Below, one piece after another: positions 1 to 10,236 of a DNA stretch of 64,000 bases. The notes under the pieces were generated by a model, which searched no databases, had not been told where the DNA came from, and saw only the letters and a program-made list of their open reading frames with translations. How positions within the stretch are numbered: the first letter of the stretch is position 1; every line of letters starts with the position of its first letter. The DNA is from Gongronella butleri (taxonomy: Eukaryota > Mucoromycota > Mucoromycetes > Mucorales > Cunninghamellaceae), in contig JAIWZP010000043.1 of NCBI GenBank assembly GCA_025201375.1, forward strand, positions 186,001 to 250,000, read 5' to 3'. A program made the position numbers and the translations under genes.

Positions 1-1
1 A

Positions 2-136
2 CAGACCGTCGTCGATGTGTGGAATGACAGCAAGCTTCCCAAGAATTGCTGGGTCACCACCAAGGTCGATGTTGACCAATTTTGGTCCTTGATGGCCAAT
101 GCTTGGACGGAGGCTGCGCGTCGTTCCCCTGTGTAA
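2..136 (+). CDS. C-terminus of a probable inosine-uridine preferring nucleoside hydrolase (partial)
   Basis: Open reading frame entering from the left edge and ending with TAA at 134-136; only the last 44 residues are present. The segment reads QTVVDVWNDSKLPKN followed by a VDVDQFWSLM stretch. This matches the usual end of the nucleoside hydrolase family, where a T-V-x-D motif is followed by a short loop, a V-x-x-x-V-D strand and an F-W helix. Such enzymes cleave the N-glycosidic bond of ribonucleosides in salvage. No catalytic residue lies in this part, so the call rests on the C-terminal pattern alone. The next gene starts 220 bp downstream in the same orientation. T-rich stretches at about 200-212 and 333-349 lie in the gap. 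Confidence 0.5.
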   Translation, partial: QTVVDVWNDSKLPKNCWVTTKVDVDQFWSLMANAWTEAARRSPV

Positions 137-356
137 ATTATATATTAATTCATAGAATACTTATAAAATGTGACTTTGCCCCCCCCCATCTTTTGGTTTT
201 TTTTTTTTTTTGCATGATGACAGGCGAGAAAAAAAAGGGCAATGAAGAGCGGGGTTTTAAATTGACCCGTTGGTTTGCCATCAAAACTTGTTGTTTTCAT
301 TTTCTTTCGTTTTCCCGCCCTATTTGCGTCTTTTTTTTTTTCTTTTTTTCCCCACC

Positions 357-2725
357 ATGGCCAACGATCCTGTTGACAAAGCGCCCGAGGACCTCAATCG
401 CAAGCGATCCATTGACACTGCACAGGCTGACCTGAGTGATGGTAAGAAAAAATGAATAGGAAAACGTCGCAGGGCCTAAATTTTCGCATTTTTTTTTTCT
501 GTAGACGACGACGACCTTGGGCCTATGCCTATGCTGCCCACGGACGCCGACCAGGAAGCCTCACGCAAGAAGAAGCGAGGTAAGAACTCTGGACAACCGA
601 CAGTGGTGACGAAAAACGAGGAATGATGGTCCATTTATACTTTTTTTTCGTCATTTCTAGTCTTGCCGCACGAGCAGCTCTATTTGGCGCAGCTGCCGTC
701 GGCCGACATGTACGAGACCAGCTACATGCATCGAGACACGCTGAATCAAGTGGCTGTGACAAAGTAAGGCCAATTCACAGATGTAAAATACTTGACACAA
801 CGCAAAAGAAATTGACTCGCGCCGCGTCGTTTTTTTTTTTTTTACTTCTTTTTTTCTACAGGAACGACTTTATTATCACGACCTCGGCGGACGGCCACTT
901 GAAGTTCTGGAAAAAGACGCCCACTGGTATCGAATTTGTCAAGCATTACCGCGCACACATGGCTAGCATCAGCGGTCTCAGCTTGTCCGCGGATCACGAG
1001 CTGGTCGCCACCATTGCCGAGGACATGGCATTGAAGGTGTTTGACGTCACCAATTTTGGTAAGAACCAATTCGAGAGGAGAGCTTCATTGAGATGCTCAT
1101 CCGCCTCTTTTGATATTGCAGACATGATCAATTTCATCAAATTGCCTTACAAGCCCAAGAGCGTGTGTTGGATCCATCAAAAGGGCCAGGCTCAGGCCTT
1201 GGTTGCTGTGTAAGTATGGTGTGCTTGGCCTTGCGTGAGCGAAAACAAGGGTCAAAAATGGGAAATTGCTCACTTTTTTCTTATTTTTTTTTCTCTTTTA
1301 TTATTTTTGCAGGTCCGAATTGGACACGCCCAACATCCACATCTACGACGGTCGATCGGATGGCGTGCCACTGCACACGCTGTCCAAGATGCACGCCAGC
1401 CCTGTGCACATCATCCAATACAATTCGCGTTTTAATTGCGTCATCTCCGTGGATGCGCTTGGCATGATCGAATACTGGTCGCCCGAGGACCCATTTGACT
1501 TGCCCACCAGTGTGGATTTCGAAATGAAGTCCCAGACCGACTTGTACGAATTTAGAAAGGTAAAGAAATGAACAAAAATATGGAATATGAGATCTCATTG
1601 TATTGTTTTATACGCGTCGTGTCTTTTTTTTTAGTGTAAATCTATTCCCACGTGTGTCGTATTCTCGCCCGATGAGTCGCAATTTGTCACCATGAGCTTC
1701 CCCGACCGCCAAGTTCGGTTATTCAAGATGGCGACCGGCAAGATGTACCGCAAATATGACGAAAGCTTGCAAACCATTAGCGAGATGCAGCAGGTAGGCG
1801 ATTTTCTGTGACCATGGGGACCTATTTGGAATCGCGTTCTCATGATGAACTTTTTTTACTAGGCCGGCACAAGCATCCACAAGCTGGACGACATGGAATT
1901 TGGCCGTCGTCTGGCCGTGGACCGCGAATTGGAAAAGACGTCACAATCCCAGTACGTCAATGCCGCATTTGACGATTCGGGCAACTTTGTCGTCTATGGC
2001 ACTCTGCTTGGCATCAAGAGTAAAGTCGTCTGTCGTGAATGTAATGGGTGTTTTTTATTTCTTTTGCTCACTTTTTTGTTTTAAATAGTGCTCAACATCC
2101 GCACAAACAAGGTCGTCCGCCTGATTGGCAAGTCGGAGACGCACCGGTTCGTCAACATGGGGCTATACCAGGGCGCGCCGCGCAAAAAGGGCGTGTACAC
2201 TTTGGCCATGGCCGCTTCGGACAACACAGTCATCAAGGAACGTGAAACCCTGGATCCGACGCTCTTTTGTACCGCTTTCAAGCGCAATCGCTTCTTTATG
2301 TTCACCAAGCGCGAGCCATACACGTAAGTTTTTTTGGCCAAAAACAAAAAAAAACAATGGACGGACCCGCATTGCTCACGCGCTTTCTATTGGTGCATCT
2401 AGCGACGACGCGCAAAAGGGCGACCGCGATGTGTTCAACGAGAAGCCGTCGCGCGAGGAACAGACGGTGGCTGCGACGCAAGAGAAAAAGCAGGTGCTTG
2501 GCACACAGGCGGTGCTGCGCACGACTCTTGGCGACATTTACTTGCGCTTGTTCCCGGACATTGCACCAAAGGCCGTCGAGAATTTTGTCACGCACGCCAA
2601 GAATGGATACTATGACAACCTGATCTTCCATCGCGTCATCAAGGGCTTTATGCTCCAAACAGGTTGTCCCTTTGGTAAGTCCGCGTCATATTCAATGACT
2701 TTTTTTTTGACAGACAATTGACTCG

Positions 2726-2761
<36 letters not shown>

Positions 2762-3124
2762 AAGGCGACGGCACCGGTGGCGACTCGATCTGGGGCGAGG
2801 ATTTTGAGGACGAGATCAGCAAGGATGTTCGCCACGACCGCCCTTACACGCTGAGCATGGCCAATGCCGGCCCCAATACCAATGCCAGCCAATTCTTCAT
2901 CACCGTGGTGCCAACAGTAAGCAGACACGCTGCCAATCACACTTCTCAGACATGCTCATTTTTTTCCTTTTTGCAAATTGTAGCCTTGGTTGGACAACAA
3001 GCACACGATTTTCGGCCGCGCGACGGCCGGTATGGACGTCATTCACGCCATTGAGCAAAAGCGCACAAATCGCGAGGACAAGCCTTTTGACGACATCAAG
3101 ATCATCAACATTGAAATCCGATAA
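357..3124 (+). CDS. WD40-repeat cyclophilin, peptidyl-prolyl isomerase (PPWD1 type)
   Basis: Twelve exons: 357-441, 505-579, 661-763, 862-1058, 1122-1209, 1313-1559, 1635-1793, 1863-2019, 2089-2323, 2403-2674, 2765-2916, 2984-3124. They join in frame to 636 residues, close to the family length. After a short acidic, lysine-rich N-terminus comes the diagnostic [10 protein letters not shown] segment, then WD40 repeats (about 60-400). A cyclophilin domain fills about 475-636, with [27 protein letters not shown] and [10 protein letters not shown]. The catalytic Arg, the Phe/Met/Gln of the active site and the Trp for cyclosporin binding are all visible. PPWD1 proteins are nuclear and associate with spliceosomes; that role is inferred from the family. 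Introns are 63-98 nt. One (2675-2764) carries a run of about 30 T before its acceptor. A poly(A) signal, AATAAA, lies just after the stop. Confidence 0.93.
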
Positions 3125-4013
3125 AATGTGCTTTTGCGAATAAAATAGAGACCAGCGCCGGTGACACGGGCCTAGCTGTGATTTTTTTGCTGATGTGCAC
3201 GATAGATTTCCATCCATTCCACGGTTACCCCGCACTCTCCGCCTCGTTTGACCGGACCTACGGGCCTGTGCCTTCATGAGTCAGGCTCGCGCACTCGGTG
3301 TCATTCTCTTTTTCATTTGTCATCGCTCACACAATGGCCCGAGATGTCGGCCATCTCTCCGTGGATTCCGTCCATCCATTTTTTTTATTTTATTTTATTT
3401 ATTTATTTATTTATTTTGCATAGCTCATAGAATGAGCAAATCGAACCGGCCGCCTGGGTGTCTTTTTCGGCATGACACTCATGCTTGGCCGCGAATGTCA
3501 ACATGATTCCCTCTTTTAGACATCCATTGACGAGCCATGCTGACAGAAAGTGAAGTGAGGCGATTTCCTATCATAGTCAGTCAAGATCACCCGTGGGATC
3601 TAATTGGTCCCAAGCCAATGGCGAGTCGTCGCAAAAAAAAAATAAAATCTGCGCATATACGCGCTTATTGCGCTTCAAAAATAGACGAGAAATGTTTTTG
3701 ATTGACCCTGATCTGATATTCGTAAAGTGATGTCAAACAGTCATTGGTACGGGAGGAGAGGACCCTGAGACATCAGGTGAAAAATTTGTTCTTTGCTCTT
3801 TAGGCTGAAACACCAGGCATCACAGGGCACATTTGCGCTGCCAAAAAAGAGTGCCAATTTGGAAATTTATCGCCCTATTTGGTCAGCCGCAGCGAAAAGC
3901 GTTGCATACAAAAGATGACGCCATGTGATTGGCTGTCATGCGAGCGTATCTTTCGCCATTTGATATATAATGTAGGCCCAAAGGGGTAAACCTTTTTTTT
4001 TAACTCCAAAGAA
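3125..4013. other. Intergenic: PPWD1-type gene end and arrestin promoter
   Basis: No gene seen. It holds the poly(A) signal near 3141 and an AT-rich microsatellite of TTTTA then TTTA units at about 3380-3417. An inverted CCAAT box (GATTGGCT, about 3908-3915) lies about 50 bp upstream of the TATA box that serves the arrestin gene. Confidence 0.6.
3964..3970 (+). promoter_or_regulatory. TATA box of the arrestin gene
   Basis: TATATAA lies 50 bp before the first in-frame ATG (4014) and 89 bp before the second (4053). With initiation about 30 bp downstream, the leader before 4014 would be only 10-20 nt. This is one reason to prefer the ATG at 4053. Confidence 0.5.
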
Positions 4014-4052
4014 ATGGTGATTGCTTCGTCTCTCTTCCCTCTTTCGTTCAGA

Positions 4053-5494
4053 ATGATTGTCCCACAACTAAAAAGCTCCAAGCACGCTCCGAGCCACTTT
4101 TCCATCGAGATCCGCCCCCAATACCTATCCAAACACGGCCTGCTCTGCCATCCTGGCTCCGTCTTTGAAGGCGTCGTGAAGCTCACGCTCCACGAGTCTT
4201 TTCCCATCGACCGTCTCAAGGTCGTTTTTAAAGCAACGGGTGCGTGTGTGAAAAAAATAGGAAAAAGATGAACATGAGGGCCAACTGACTTGTTTTTTTC
4301 TTTATTTGTGAGTAGAACGCGTCAACTACGATGCCATGGGGTGGGAAAAGATTAAAAATGACGACGGGCGCCTGTTTGCAGTACGCACTCACCTGCTAGG
4401 GGGACGCGCATCTGAAAATGCTGCCCCTGTGCATCTTTCTGCCGGCAGCCACACATTCAATTTCGCCATTGAGTTGCCCCTGGTCAATTGTAAGTTGCCG
4501 CCCCACCTCGTCCTCTTTGGAGAGCGCACGCCTAGCCCCATTTTGACGCCCTGGGAAAAAAAGGTCGGCGCTTGTTCAGCTGACCTTGCATCTCACGCAT
4601 CTTTATGCTTTTATATTTTTTTTTTTTTTTGCTTTTTTCTTTTTTCTTTTTTCTTTTGGGATAGTTCCGCCATCGCTGGATCATCACTTGATCGGCTGCA
4701 CGTTCATGTTGTTTGCGTGCCTGGATGTGGATTCGCGTCACACATTCAAGTCGGAGCCTTTCCCGGTTGTGTACCGGCCGGCGCTATGCGTGGCCAAGCC
4801 GAGCCTGACGACGTGGTCGACCTTTGACGCGCCAATCCAGTCCAACGTATCGCTCGAGGTGCGTTTGCCCAGCCTCGAGTACAATTTGGAAGAGACTCGC
4901 AGCATTCCACTAGAGATTCGAACCATCGCCAATAGCCACCATTTCCGGCCAATGGCCACTGCTTTTGACCCGCATATGTACCAATTGCGCGTCACGCTCA
5001 AACGATCATTAACAATTCTTCACCGCACATATCGCCGAACTGAGACGTCCATTGTGTCCCATCGCGACCTGCCGCTCCCCGACCTGCAGCACAACGACGG
5101 CCACTTCATGGAGCTCGCCCTCGACGCGTACATGCTGCCGACAGTCGACTTTTCCACGCGATTCAACATCACTTACAGCCTCCAATTCTCCTTGCGCGTC
5201 AAACATGGGCCACTCTCGACAAGAAAGAAATTGTTTGATTTGCCCATCGACTTTGGCACTCTGTCACCCGGCTCCTTTGCCATGTCGGGCCTACAAGTCT
5301 ACACGGACGTCCAGGATCCGCTGGACATGCAATTCAAGCCAAAATTCTTGCAGGCAAGCCAGGAACCCGTTGAATACCTGCCGCCCTACGAATCGCTCGA
5401 ACGGCCACCATCCTATTGCCGCCAGGCTCCACCACACATAACAGCCGCTTCCTCACAACCACTGGCACAACCCCGACGTCTCATTGCATCCTAA
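4053..5494 (+). CDS. Alpha-arrestin family protein with C-terminal PPxY motifs
   Basis: Exons 4053-4239, 4316-4489 and 4665-5494 give 396 residues. An in-frame ATG at 4014 would add 13. The N-terminal part (FSIEIRPQYLSKHG, then PGSVFEGVVKLTL) is an arrestin N fold. The second exon holds the strand before PLVN and the third begins FPPSLDHHLIGCTFML, the usual arrestin N PPSf motif. An arrestin C domain follows (about 170-350). The tail contains LPPYES and PPSY, two PPxY motifs that bind WW domains of Rsp5/Nedd4 ubiquitin ligases. Fungal alpha-arrestins are adaptors that bring Rsp5 to plasma-membrane transporters for ubiquitination and endocytosis; that function is inferred. A TATA box and inverted CCAAT box lie upstream. 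Confidence 0.82.
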
Positions 5495-5732
5495 AGCACA
5501 CTTTTTCTTTTCAATTTGGTCTCGTTGACTTTGTGTACATAGAACCTTTTAGTTTTTTTTATTATATTGTTCTTTTGTGAAATATGTAAATATGTTTTGT
5601 CTTGCTGCAATAGCCATTTTGTATATTAAAATTTATGTCATCCGCCGCTTAAAGCTTTTGTTTCTCTCGTTTTGCTCCTTTTTTCGAATTATTTCGCATG
5701 AGGGGCGGGTTTTCAAATCTGCTTTCAACCTC

Positions 5733-6731
5733 ATGGCGCGCATTTTCGTTGACACTTCTCTTTGTTTTCCACCTTTGGCACCCCTCACCGTGATTCGTCT
5801 TCGTTTTCTCTCTCGTCTGCTCCCCCGCCCCTCGTTTCAACTGCAGCAGCGAAATATGTCCAATAAATATTATTATGCCGTTCGTGAGGGCCGGACCGCC
5901 GGCGTATACTCCAGCTGGGACGATTGCAAGGCACAGGTGAATGGCTTTTCAGGTGCCAAGTACAAAAAGTTCACGACCATGGAAGAAGCACAGAGCTTTG
6001 TTCAGGGTCAAATTGGCGGCGGCGGCGGCAATTCGTCTAGTTTGAAGCCGAATGCCACGATAACTTCCATTGCAACGTCTTCCTCTACAGCGGCTTCTTC
6101 AACAACGGCTGCGACCTCGGCGGCGTCGGCGTCGCGCGGCAGAAAGGCTGCGCCGTCGCGTGTGACTTTGTCCGCGACACCATCGTCTGGCTCGCGCACG
6201 CATCATCATCCATACAGTCGCCCAGCAGCGTCATCCAAGTCCCGGAAAGCAGGCACGTCGATTTCATCGGCAGGCGAGGCGGATCATGTCGTGTACACCG
6301 ACGGTGCATCACAGGGCAACGGAACAAAACACGCACGCGCTGGCTACGGCGTGTACTGGGGCCCGAACCACCCAAACAACGTCAGCGAACCGCTGCCGCG
6401 CACGGATCGCCAGACGAACCAGCGTGCCGAGCTGCAGGCCATCATTACAGCGCTGGAGCAGACGCGCCGCACCGATAAGTCGCTGGAAATCCGCACGGAT
6501 TCCAGCTACAGCATCAAGGCGCTGACAGAGTGGCATCGCAATTGGGAGAAGAACAACTGGAAGAGCTCCAATGGTAAGCCGGTGCAAAATCGCGATCTGA
6601 TAGAAATCGCCCTCAAGTTCATGAAAGATCGCACTGGCGAGGTCCGTTTCACCCACGTCGCGGGCCACGCAGGCATCGAGGGCAATGAACGAGCAGACCA
6701 ATTGGCGGTCTTGGGTGCCCAGAAACCATGA
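5733..6731 (+). CDS. Ribonuclease H1 with possible mitochondrial-targeted long form
   Basis: A single uninterrupted frame. The core protein starts at the ATG at 5856 (MSNKYYYAVREGRTAGVYSS, 291 residues). It has an N-terminal RNA-DNA hybrid binding domain (about 1-50) and a Ser/Thr/Ala-rich linker with an HHH patch. The RNase H domain follows (about 135-290). Catalytic acidic residues are visible in VYTDGASQGNG (Asp), QRAELQAI (Glu), IRTDSSYSI (Asp) and NERADQLA (Asp), and the His of HAGIEGN is present. Another ATG at 5733 is in frame with no stop between. It would add 41 residues rich in Arg, Leu, Ser and Phe with only one Asp, resembling a mitochondrial presequence. The enzyme cuts RNA in RNA-DNA hybrids. 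A poly(A) signal, AATAAA, lies near 6767. Confidence 0.93.
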   Translation: MARIFVDTSLCFPPLAPLTVIRLRFLSRLLPRPSFQLQQRNMSNKYYYAVREGRTAGVYSSWDDCKAQVNGFSGAKYKKFTTMEEAQSFVQGQIGGGGGNSSSLKPNATITSIATSSSTAASSTTAATSAASASRGRKAAPSRVTLSATPSSGSRTHHHPYSRPAASSKSRKAGTSISSAGEADHVVYTDGASQGNGTKHARAGYGVYWGPNHPNNVSEPLPRTDRQTNQRAELQAIITALEQTRRTDKSLEIRTDSSYSIKALTEWHRNWEKNNWKSSNGKPVQNRDLIEIALKFMKDRTGEVRFTHVAGHAGIEGNERADQLAVLGAQKP

Positions 6732-9538
6732 CCTCATCCTATTGCCCGTCTTTTTTTATTCCACCTAATAAACTATGATGTTTTGTTATTGCCGCTCTTT
6801 TTTTTAAAAATGAAAATGAACACACTTGTCTTGAATACTGGGCAAGAGTTTAAGCTGTGACGCAGGTTTCCTTGGCGGGCAAGCAGGCTGTAAAAAAAAT
6901 TCTGGAAGCACAGCAGGCCGGCAAAGTCTGAAAAAAAAAACGCTCCTTGGTGTTTAAAGGTACTGTACGGTAAATGTGTACATCAGTATGATACGTTTTT
7001 GTGCCGTGTACTGTATGATATCATATCATACGTACTGTAAGGTGTACAGTACGCCCAATTTTTTTGTGGACTCGTACTGTACCTACTGCACAGTACTGTA
7101 AATGCCAAAAACCTTCTATTTGTATTTTGCATTCATCTGTCCATCGGCATGGTTGACCACGCTCAGGAATAGCCGCGATGAATTCAGCGAAAAATTTGCA
7201 ACAAAAAAGGTTAAACCCCCAAAGCGCTACGACCACTTTTGAAAAATTCAGGGGTCACTCAGGGGTCACACTTTTCAATCTCAGAAAATGCCAAATTTGG
7301 GGAATTTAGAACTCCGAATGATCAATGCATCCCAAGCAGGTAAATCCGACCATTTGCTATTGGCTGGCAAAATGGCAGGTCGCCGCCTCAACAGCTCAAC
7401 TTTAGAAAAATACCCAAAGAGTGACGCATGAACGGTGATCGACTGAGAAAATTGCCCACTTTTGGTGCGAATTATTTTGCAAAAATTTAAGGTTTGATAC
7501 TTCCAAATTAAGTTGCGTGGATTGCATGAAATTTTTATTTTTTTTATTTTTTTTACTGTAAATTTTGTATCTTTTTTTGCGTTGATTATTGAGCTTTAGG
7601 TTGCTGATCAAATGACCGATGCAAAATGTTAAAACGCAAGCTACTGTAGCGCGCTCCGCGCTGCAAGTCATCTCATTTGGTACTTTGCCTTCCAGTTTGT
7701 TAGTAAAACTGCAATATATTTTGAGGATCAATTAGATCGTTGTCGAGCAAATCGCGATCAAAGATTTTGATGAAAAAGTGGATTTTCTCTGCGAGTTTTA
7801 GCCATCCATCAAGGAAACTGATCATGCTCGTGTCACGGTCCAGCTCGCGTCGAGTGGCGAACGTGCGCAAAAAGCGCGTGAGCCGACGCGCTCGGAACCA
7901 TTGACGCGTAGTGGCGCGTCAATGGCGCGTTTTAAAAAAACGACACACGACAAAATCACACTCAATTATATATTATCAAGGATCGTGCGTGTATATTACT
8001 GTATACTTGTGCCTGGCCAAGACGCGCATGGCGTGGCAAGGCAAGCAATTAAATCAATCAAGAGGAAAGAAAAGGAAACGACAAACTACAGTACAAAGCA
8101 TACAAGTCATCAAGATCAAGCATTAGTCAGCTCAGCCAAAAAAAGGCACGTGCACTTGACCTGCGTCTAGCCAATGGCGTGCAAGGCGCGGCATTGGCGA
8201 CAAATTAAAAAAAAAAGAAACAGAAAGAAAAGCAACGAAATACGCATGCAAAGCAATTGCAACGACCCTGCGCACGTGCACCCGATTCGCCTTACACACC
8301 CTTGCTTGAAATCACGGAAATACCAATTACGGACATCAGCCGATCTTCTAGGCGATCCGCGGATCGATGGAAAATCGCGCTGTCAAAAGTTTATTTTATT
8401 TATTTTTTTTGACAACACATGGCGATCGGCATGATCCAAATTGGACCTCAATTATTTCTTTTTTTTACGCCCTGGTCACATTGTGTCGGATTGTACCTAT
8501 GAAGGATTGTCGCGTCACCATCCCACAAACGATGAATGGTTCAAGACGCGCCATTCTTGACAAATGCCAAAACAAGCCTGAACGCCGGTACACTTCGCAA
8601 AAATCACCAATTAGACACAATGCCAACCTTGTGACAACCATGCCAGGATGTCCAGATCAAGACCCATCCGAGCAGCTGTGAAGAAAAGAAGTGGACAAAT
8701 AATATAAATACGTCCATTGCCATGAATTCCCTTATTTTCTTTTCTTTACAGCTTGCAACTATTCTCATCCCTGCTTTTATCACATTTCCCTTGAAATTCC
8801 CTTTTGTTTACTTACTGTAATTAAATAATGTTGCCCTTATTGAATTCACAAACTCCCCTTACTGCGTTGATGCTGTCGCCAGTGGTGGTGGGACCTGATA
8901 GCTCGATACGTCGATAGACATTCCATGGCTGTCTACAACACGTTAAAAGTGTGATATGTCGCCCTTTCCATAGTCGAGAAGATTGAGTTTGAACATGGAT
9001 CAAACATTTCATCGATTTTTTAAGCCTGCAAAGGACGTTCATGGGGCATGCAAACGATTGCAAAGTGACACGCTGACACCCGAGCGTGTCTCCTTACGTC
9101 CTTACGTATTGATTACTGTATTGAATGATGCCAGTTTCATCGAGATCCATGAAAAAATGCAGGGAATCAGGCTGAATCTGTGAAAATAACGGAATTTATC
9201 ATATCATTGCTTGAGGCCGGTCGCGTCACAACTGTTGGCGTTTATTTTCAATTCTCTGCTGCCCAGCAGTTGGTCACTTAGGTACTTCTTTTTTTTCTTG
9301 GCGCGGTATGCCCCTGAGAGCCTGAGTTAACATTTCCTGTGAGTAACACATTTGAAATGCAAATCATACTGTATTATTATTGTAGCTAGCGTTCGAATTA
9401 GGTGACTCTCGCCGTCTCGCGTCTTCCGGTGACTCGTGGCAATTAAAAAGGGGTCGCGGGCTTTTGCTTTTGCATGAATTGACTCCGCCGCCTGACAGGT
9501 CCGAATTTCCTTTCTTTTTCGTTTTGTTCCACGCTACT
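6732..9538. repeat. Intergenic with two diverged dispersed repeats
   Basis: No convincing gene. A dispersed repeat occupies about 6840-7750; related copies lie at about 27460-28280 and, partly, 32680-32960. Shared landmarks are CAAAGCGCTACGACCACTTT and CAGGGGTCACTCAGGGGTCA (7222-7270 here). The left end of this copy (6840-6985) is inverted relative to the other copies. Segments at about 7757-7830 and 8985-9195 resemble 31065-31140 and 31215-31400. The region is rich in TACTGTA/TACAGTA and in GTAC-type short palindromes (about 6960-7110). Confidence 0.6.
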
Positions 9539-9973
9539 ATGGGCTTTGGTCGACCTTCCAACACTGAATCGAGCTCTGGTGCGCCCCCCGATCGAGGATC
9601 GTTCCCTTTAGATCACGAAGGTTTGCACTCCACCCGCGATCAATATTGAATTGGCGTGCACTTTTTCGCTGAATGTGTTTTATTCACCTTTTACTCTGGT
9701 GTTTAGGCGAATGCAAAGAGTACATGAAGGTCTACATGCAGTGCCTGCGCGAGAACAAGAACAACAATGGCGCGTGCCGCGAGCTGTCCAAGGCGTACCT
9801 GCAGTGCCGCATGGACAAGTGAGTGAAAAGCACCAGAAGTTTTCGCAGGGACACCGAAATCGGATTGACTTTTTTTTTTTTGGGTGGCCAGGGGCTTGAT
9901 GGACAAGGATGACATGCGCAACCTGGGCTATGCCGATATTATGAAATCGCCATCCTCCTCTGGTGAAAAATAA
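9539..9973 (+). CDS. COX19: Cox19-like twin CX9C protein of the mitochondrial intermembrane space
   Basis: Exons 9539-9620, 9707-9818 and 9892-9973 encode 91 residues, the usual Cox19 size. The sequence has the conserved PPDRGSFPLDHEGEC block. A twin CX9C helix-hairpin follows: Cys30-Cys40 and Cys51-Cys61, ending in YLQCRMDKGLMDKDDM. The four cysteines form two disulfides when the protein is imported by the Mia40 pathway. Cox19 is needed for copper delivery to cytochrome c oxidase assembly; this is family knowledge. The AATAAA at 9969-9974 overlaps the stop codon. The gene is convergent with the AP-2 mu gene, whose stop lies 263 bp away. Confidence 0.93.
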
Positions 9974-10236
9974 ACAGCCATTTTCAATGCACAGAGCAAA
10001 AAAATGACAAAATCCAGAGAACGATGAGATTGCTGCCGAGACTGACATTGCCAGAGAAATACGGCATTAGTCATGCGCGCAATTGAGAAGGCTGCGAGCG
10101 ACATTTTTATTATTGAGCGCATAAAACACAATCTAAGGAAGAAAGGAAAGGAGAAGGGGGAGGAGAAGGGTATTGGACATGCAAGCGTGTAATGAGGATC
10201 GTCTTCACTAAAACTGGCGAAAGAAAAAATCAATTG

